A stretch of 27,961 nucleotides of DNA from an uncultured Azospirillum sp. (GTDB lineage: Bacteria > Pseudomonadota > Alphaproteobacteria > RF32 > CAG-239). The notes under the pieces are model-generated. The model ran no database searches and was not told the origin of the DNA. It was given only the letters and a program-made list of their open reading frames with translations. The stretch spans positions 1 through 27,961 of the forward strand of contig CABUBU010000023.1 of NCBI GenBank assembly GCA_902489795.1, given 5' to 3'. Below are positions 24,749-27,961 of this stretch, piece after piece. The position numbers and the translations under genes were made by a program. Position 1 is the first letter of the stretch; each line of letters starts with the position of its first letter.

Positions 24749-24756
24749 GCGAGTTT
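24728..24756 (-). terminator. Intrinsic terminator of acpP
   Basis: A 10-bp stem AAACTCGCTT/AAGCGAGTTT (24731-24740 and 24747-24756) with a six-base loop is followed on the minus strand by a T tract (24728-24733), 22 bases after the acpP stop. Confidence 0.85.
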
Positions 24757-24778
24757 AGTCATCGGCAGCTTAAAAGAT

Positions 24779-25012
24779 TTAAGCGTTTTTGTTCAGATAA
24801 TCAATAGCGTCCTTAACGGTCAGGATTTTTTCGGCAGCTTCATCCGGGATTTCACAACCGAATTCTTCTTCGAAAGCCATAACCAGCTCAACAGTGTCCA
24901 GGCTGTCTGCGCCCAGATCGTCAATGAAGCTGGCGGTATCGGTTACTTTTGATTCTTCTACGCCGAGATGTTCTGCAACAATCTTCTTAACGCGATTAGC
25001 TGTATCAGTCAT
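24779..25012 (-). CDS. acpP: Acyl carrier protein
   Basis: AcpP carries growing acyl chains on 4'-phosphopantetheine during fatty-acid synthesis. The 77-residue acidic protein is a near-canonical ACP: Ser37 in GADSLDTVELVMAFEEEFG is the phosphopantetheine site, and the C-terminus is IDYLNKNA. GAGG lies eight to nine bases before the ATG. Its promoter is separate from the downstream fabF promoter, and a terminator follows, which fits the much higher amount of ACP that cells need. Confidence 0.98.
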   Translation of the reverse strand: MTDTANRVKKIVAEHLGVEESKVTDTASFIDDLGADSLDTVELVMAFEEEFGCEIPDEAAEKILTVKDAIDYLNKNA

Positions 25013-25081
25013 TTGATAAACCTCAAAAAATATTAAAACAATAAAGTTATTGGGTACAACATTTTAATCACCCGTGCTGCC

Positions 25082-25111
25082 TTGTTAGCACAGTTTTATA
25101 TTAATTGACAA
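25082..25111 (-). promoter_or_regulatory. Promoter for acpP
   Basis: On the minus strand TTGTCA (25106-25111), an 18-base spacer and TAACAA (25082-25087) preceded by TGC give an extended -10 type promoter and a leader of about 60 bases. Confidence 0.45.
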
Positions 25112-25217
25112 GCATTATTTTCATGATTTTCCCTCTCTTTTGGTCTACCTGCCGTCAAAATGGTTGGTTTTTCTTGCCTTGCGGGCGGATTTAAAAGTGT
25201 ATAAATCGGTTCTCTTC

Positions 25218-25246
25218 TTGACAACCGGCTTCCTCATGCTTAACTA
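25218..25246 (+). promoter_or_regulatory. Promoter for small anchored acidic protein
   Basis: A perfect TTGACA (25218-25223), a 17-base spacer and TAACTA (25241-25246) place transcription start near 25253, so the coding start must be downstream at 25290. Confidence 0.5.
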
Positions 25247-25289
25247 TTCGGTTGAAGGAGGCGTCTGTTTTTCAAGGAGGATTTTCAAA

Positions 25290-25538
25290 ATGCAAAAGAT
25301 TTTTTTCACCGTTTTGCTTGTGGTAACCGTCCTCGTTACCGTCCGCCTTCACAACTATAAGCAGGAAACGACCGGCCTTTTTGCAAACACCGCCGCCGAC
25401 GAAACCCTCATCCCCGGAGCCGTTCCGCCGCCGGCCGAGGAAAAAGCGGATAATGCCGAAGACGAGAACAACGGCGAATTCAAAGAAGAACACCCGGAAA
25501 TTACCGCCGGCGACGAAGAAACGCTGATTGAAGAATAG
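25290..25538 (+). CDS. Small membrane-anchored acidic protein, unknown
   Basis: The 82-residue product has one hydrophobic segment (about residues 4-18, IFFTVLLVVTVLVTV) followed by RLHNYKQ and a long acidic, Pro-rich tail (EEKADNAEDENN, GDEETLIEE). It should be a signal-anchored periplasmic or cytoplasmic-tailed protein. ATG 25290 is preceded at nine bases by a perfect AAGGAGG (25274-25280). A second AAGGAGG lies 19 bases further upstream (25255-25261) with no start codon at suitable distance. The frame extends to a TTG at 25140, but the promoter at 25218 argues against it. No family is recognised. Confidence 0.65.
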   Translation: MQKIFFTVLLVVTVLVTVRLHNYKQETTGLFANTAADETLIPGAVPPPAEEKADNAEDENNGEFKEEHPEITAGDEETLIEE

Positions 25539-25597
25539 CCGCGGCCATCCTATTTTCCGCGCAGACGGATATTATAAAAGATTTTTACGATTTTCAC

Positions 25598-25626
25598 TTG
25601 CTTTTACCCGGGGCAGCCCCTACATT
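25598..25626 (+). promoter_or_regulatory. Promoter for ldh with palindromic spacer
   Basis: TTGCTT (25598-25603), a 17-base spacer and TACATT (25621-25626). The spacer contains the perfect inverted repeat GGGGC-A-GCCCC (25610-25620), a possible regulator site. Confidence 0.5.
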
Positions 25627-25677
25627 TATGAACGAAATAATACCTAAAATAATGATATTTTCTAAGGAGACGAAAAA

Positions 25678-26625
25678 ATGCTAAACATCGGAATCATCGG
25701 CGCCGGCGGGGTCGGCAGTACCGCGGCTTTTGCCCTCATCATGCGCGGGGTTGCGCGCAAAGTGGTCCTGATCGACCAAAACGTCAAAAGAGCAAAAGCG
25801 GAAGCCGAAGACATCGCCCACGCAACGCCTTTTGCCTATGCCAACAAAATCAAAGCCGGCACTTATAAAGATCTGGAAAACACCGACGTCGTCATCATTA
25901 CCGCCGGCGCCAACCAGAAACCCGGCGAAACCCGCAACGACCTTCTGGCCACCAACGTCAAAATCTTTGAAAGCATCATCCCCCAGCTGGCGGAACATGC
26001 GCCGAACGCCATTCTGGTAATCGCCTCCAATCCGATGGACGTCATGACCTCGGTCGCCATCAAACTCTCCGGTTTCCCCGAAAACCGGGTTTTCGGCAGC
26101 GGCACCGTGCTTGACACCGCCCGCTTCCGCACTCTGCTCGGCTACCATCTCGGCGTTTCGCCGAAATCGCTGCACGCCAACGTTTTGGGTGAACACGGCG
26201 ACAGCGAAGTGCTGATCTGGTCCAACGCCGTGGCCGGCACCGTTCAGCTTGAACAGCTGTCAAAAGACCTCAACCGCCCGCTGACGGAAGAAGTCAAAAA
26301 CGACATCGACGACAACGTCCGCAACGCTGCCTACAAGATTATCGACGGCAAAGGTTCCACCACGTTCGGCATTGCCGGCGCCCTGTGCCGCATCTGCCAG
26401 GCGATTGACAGCAACGAATACGCCATTTTGAACGTATCCGCCCTTCACCATGAAGTCGAAGGCGTAAAAGACATCTGCATGTCCATGCCCTGCGTCATCG
26501 GCAAACGCGGCATTCACAACCGCCTGTATCCGACCTTCAGCGAAGAAGAACATGCCAAGCTGAAACAAAGCGCGGAAACCATCAAGGGCTTTACCGAAAC
26601 GGCACTGAATTACATTAAAAAATAG
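25678..26625 (+). CDS. ldh: L-lactate dehydrogenase
   Basis: The enzyme interconverts pyruvate and L-lactate with NAD(H). The 315-residue protein has the Rossmann motif GAGGVGS (8-14) and the substrate residues Gln80 and Arg86 in AGANQKPGETR, Asp146 and Arg149 in LDTARFR, and catalytic His173 in GEHGDSE. Gln at the position where malate dehydrogenases carry Arg identifies it as lactate-specific rather than a malate enzyme of the same superfamily. AAGGAGA gives a strong ribosome site, and a clear terminator follows. It would regenerate NAD from pyruvate, some of which the serine dehydratase in this window supplies. Confidence 0.93.
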   Translation: MLNIGIIGAGGVGSTAAFALIMRGVARKVVLIDQNVKRAKAEAEDIAHATPFAYANKIKAGTYKDLENTDVVIITAGANQKPGETRNDLLATNVKIFESIIPQLAEHAPNAILVIASNPMDVMTSVAIKLSGFPENRVFGSGTVLDTARFRTLLGYHLGVSPKSLHANVLGEHGDSEVLIWSNAVAGTVQLEQLSKDLNRPLTEEVKNDIDDNVRNAAYKIIDGKGSTTFGIAGALCRICQAIDSNEYAILNVSALHHEVEGVKDICMSMPCVIGKRGIHNRLYPTFSEEEHAKLKQSAETIKGFTETALNYIKK

Positions 26626-26644
26626 CCGTTCTTCCGGTTGCAAC

Positions 26645-26672
26645 AAAACCCCGGAGTCATCCGGGGTTTTTT
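26645..26672 (+). terminator. Intrinsic terminator of ldh
   Basis: A perfect 10-bp stem AAAACCCCGG/CCGGGGTTTT with a six-base loop continues into a six-T tract, 20 bases after the ldh stop. Confidence 0.92.
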
Positions 26673-26738
26673 ATAAAACATATTCAAAATCAGTTTTTCT
26701 TTTTTTACCGCATACTGCCTCGAAGACCAGCACCGGCA

Positions 26739-27116
26739 TTATAAATTTTCTTCCGCAATGTCGGCAAGTATTTTACGGGCAAGCTTCAATTGCTGAGGGG
26801 AAAGTTTTTTAAGTTCGTTAACGGCGGAATAAAACAGAGGATCTTTACCCAACAACTCGTTCCGCACAAGTTCGGATTCCGGATAAGGATAATTTTGGGA
26901 AAGTACCTGCGGCAAATCAAACTCCGCCGCAACCGACAATTTTATCATCATGGAAAAAGTCGGACTTTGTTCAAAATTTCCGATTTTTGAAATTGAGCTT
27001 TTACTCACGTCTGCCATCAAAGACAAACGGTACGGCGTAATCTTCTTTAGCCGGCAATGATCTTTAAAAGCAATGATGACGTTGTTGACAACGCTGTTTG
27101 TTTCCCGTGTTTTCAT
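26739..27116 (-). CDS. XRE-type helix-turn-helix regulator, 125 residues
   Basis: Residues about 15-75 form a Cro/C1-type domain: KKITPYRLSLMADVSKSSISKI gives the two recognition helices, followed by a conserved turn QSPTFSMMIKLSVAAEFDL. The remaining 50 residues are helical (ELKKLSPQQLKLARKILADIAEE), probably for dimerisation. It is the last of three consecutive XRE genes. No Shine-Dalgarno precedes the ATG; a predicted -10 box ends eight bases before it, so a leaderless transcript is likely. Target and signal are unknown. Confidence 0.82.
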   Translation of the reverse strand: MKTRETNSVVNNVIIAFKDHCRLKKITPYRLSLMADVSKSSISKIGNFEQSPTFSMMIKLSVAAEFDLPQVLSQNYPYPESELVRNELLGKDPLFYSAVNELKKLSPQQLKLARKILADIAEENL

Positions 27117-27123
27117 GTTCTTA

Positions 27124-27152
27124 CTATTAAAGAATTAAAGTCTATTCGTAAA
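27124..27152 (-). promoter_or_regulatory. Promoter giving a near-leaderless mRNA for the 125-residue regulator
   Basis: On the minus strand TTTACG (27147-27152), a 17-base spacer and TAATAG (27124-27129). The expected start is within a base of the ATG at 27116. Confidence 0.4.
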
Positions 27153-27396
27153 ACTCTTTATTATTACTCTCCACTTCCCGGAAAACCTCGGCAAGCGAAA
27201 CATCAATCGCATCCGCCATCAGAATTAAAGTCATTAATTGCGGGGTTTGCTTAAAATCTTTAATATACGACAGTGTGCTTTCGCTCAAACCGGTTTTCTT
27301 GGCAATTTGATAATTGGTCATGCAGACAGCTTTCTGCCTCTCAATTAAGGCGGAAACAACTTTGTCACTGATTATTTTGGCTTCTCTCTTGTTCAT
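27142..27396 (-). CDS. XRE-type helix-turn-helix regulator, 84 residues
   Basis: Almost the whole 84-residue protein is a Cro/C1-type domain: MTNYQIAKKTGLSESTLSYIKDFKQTPQLMTLILMADAIDVSLAEVF, with the QIAKKTGLSESTLSYI helices at about 30-45. It resembles the downstream 125-residue regulator (same turn with QTP/QSP), suggesting duplication, but lacks its C-terminal domain. There is no ribosome site before ATG 27396. A consensus-like promoter ends exactly seven bases before it. It starts 66 bases after the stop of the first XRE gene. Confidence 0.82.
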   Translation of the reverse strand: MNKREAKIISDKVVSALIERQKAVCMTNYQIAKKTGLSESTLSYIKDFKQTPQLMTLILMADAIDVSLAEVFREVESNNKEFYE

Positions 27397-27402
27397 AAAA
27401 CA

Positions 27403-27431
27403 ACTATAAAACGCATTGAAAAATTTATCAA
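27403..27431 (-). promoter_or_regulatory. Promoter predicting a leaderless mRNA for the 84-residue regulator
   Basis: On the minus strand TTGATA (27426-27431), a 17-base spacer and TATAGT (27403-27408). Seven bases downstream of the -10 box is the A of the ATG at 27396. Confidence 0.55.
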
Positions 27432-27462
27432 TGTTTTACGCGGCATTGTGTAAGACAAATTC

Positions 27463-27705
27463 TCATTTATACATTTTACACAACTCATCCAGAATTTCAT
27501 GAGGATCTTTGTCCAAAGCATACATAATATCCAAATATTCCGTGATATCGACGCGTCTTTCGCCGCTTTCATTTTTGTAGATGTATGATTGAGGTTTGTT
27601 TAACCTTCCGGCAAGTTCGGTTTGCGTAAGACCGGCAGCTTCTCTTGCCCGGCGCAATAACTTGCGAAAATAAACGTATTCGTCGGTATACAAGGACTTG
27701 GTCAT
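27463..27705 (-). CDS. XRE-type helix-turn-helix regulator, 80 residues
   Basis: The Cro/C1 domain spans FRKLLRRAREAAGLTQTELAGRLNKPQSYIYKNESGERRVDITEYLDI, a textbook XRE sequence with LTQTELAGRLNKPQSYI as the recognition helices. ATG 27705 is used because AGGAAA (27712-27717) precedes it; a frame extension to 27735 adds ten residues without a ribosome site. Unlike the two regulators downstream it has a normal leader. Inverted repeats upstream (27757-27776 and around 27722-27736) could be its autoregulatory sites. Single-domain XRE proteins of this size often belong to phage, toxin-antitoxin or restriction control loci, and none of those partners is visible here. Confidence 0.88.
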   Translation of the reverse strand: MTKSLYTDEYVYFRKLLRRAREAAGLTQTELAGRLNKPQSYIYKNESGERRVDITEYLDIMYALDKDPHEILDELCKMYK

Positions 27706-27756
27706 ATAATTTTTCCTAAAAAATGTACTGGACATTTAAATAAACCTGTTTTAGAA

Positions 27757-27776
27757 TTAAACCGAATTGGGTTTAA
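27757..27776. promoter_or_regulatory. Inverted repeat, probable XRE operator
   Basis: TTAAACC-GAATTG-GGTTTAA is a perfect 7-bp inverted repeat with a six-base centre, in the gap between the first XRE gene and the structured region. A further half-site TAAACC lies at 27741, and AATGT-ACTGG-ACATT occurs at 27722-27736. Confidence 0.45.
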
Positions 27777-27815
27777 CAAAGAAAATCAAAACAATTTCAT
27801 ATTATTATCAAAGCA

Positions 27816-27961
27816 ATACCTGTTGGAACAGGTATCGGAGGGCTGGAGGTAGCCCGGACGAATTCGCGTTCGTCTGATTTTCGCTCAAGCAGTCTTGGAT
27901 ATAAAGGCTGTAACTCGGCTATTGACTCTTTAATCAATAACTGAGATTATATCCCCGGTTT
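27816..27961 (+). ncRNA. Candidate structured RNA, cut by window end
   Basis: Five stems follow one another: 27816-27824 with 27827-27835 (9 bp); GGGCT 27840-27844 with AGCCC 27851-27855; GACGAA 27857-27862 with TTCGTC 27869-27874; CAAG 27886-27889 with CTTG 27894-27897; and a long arm whose base is GGATATAA 27897-27904 with TTATATCC 27947-27954 and whose upper part is 27914-27925 with 27934-27945. One pair in the upper arm (27917 with 27942) is G-U only if the plus strand is transcribed, giving the orientation. A TATTAT box at 27800-27805 would start transcription near 27812, just before the first stem. No open frame or known RNA family was recognised. Confidence 0.5.

Noticed and set aside
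27816..27961. Specific call as retron RNA, tracrRNA or IS200/IS605 end
   Set aside because: No reverse transcriptase, Cas gene, repeat or transposase is visible; only the structured-RNA call can be supported.

Overview
The window comes from a Gram-negative bacterium. The evidence is CMP-Kdo synthesis (kdsB), an outer-membrane autotransporter, prolipoprotein processing (lgt) and two probable lipoproteins or anchored small proteins. An alphaproteobacterium is the most likely source, because acpP, fabF and mltG lie in the order usual for that class and a YbjN-type protein is present. L-lactate dehydrogenase plus an iron-sulfur serine dehydratase would suit a fermentative or low-oxygen, possibly host-associated, lifestyle. 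The taxonomic call is an inference. Core genes are GC-rich at third positions. A few stretches (3.7-5.6 kb and 26.7-27.9 kb) are visibly AT-richer and look accessory.

Layout. 0-3.6 kb: an initiator tRNA, two previously overlooked membrane micro-ORFs, pgpA, tRNA-Pro(CGG), the DNA repair glycosylase tag, then two adjacent decaying genes (an RtcB-like RNA ligase with at least five lesions and a SAM methyltransferase with one frameshift). 3.7-9.7 kb: a large unrecognised AT-rich gene, an APC amino-acid permease, a UPF0104/MprF-type flippase-domain protein, an SDR oxidoreductase and a putative metal exporter. 9.7-17.1 kb: serine dehydratase (probably co-transcribed with the exporter), an orphan DNA methyltransferase, a sirtuin, kdsB divergent from queA, a membrane protein with a degenerate GGDEF domain, and lgt. 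17.3-22.4 kb: a YbjN protein, a 913-residue autotransporter with six passenger repeats, a WG-repeat-like lipoprotein, and a small promoter-to-terminator unit. 22.4-25.1 kb: the fatty-acid/cell-wall cluster acpP-fabF-mltG on the minus strand. 25.2-27.96 kb: a small anchored acidic protein, ldh, three consecutive XRE-type regulators, and the start of a strongly structured RNA-like region cut by the window edge.

How the genes fit together. The minus-strand acpP, fabF and mltG connect fatty-acid elongation with peptidoglycan glycan-strand termination. A consensus promoter sits inside the acpP terminator, so fabF-mltG can be transcribed separately. pgpA, lgt, kdsB and the flippase-domain protein serve envelope lipid and lipoprotein assembly. 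The permease, serine dehydratase and lactate dehydrogenase suggest amino-acid use with fermentation of pyruvate.

The least ordinary parts are the multi-hairpin region at the right edge next to the XRE cluster, whose second and third genes are predicted to give leaderless mRNAs; the paired membrane micro-ORFs at 140-298; and the terminator/promoter overlap before fabF. No CRISPR array, insertion sequence or rRNA gene was seen. All promoter, terminator and RNA-structure calls were made by eye.
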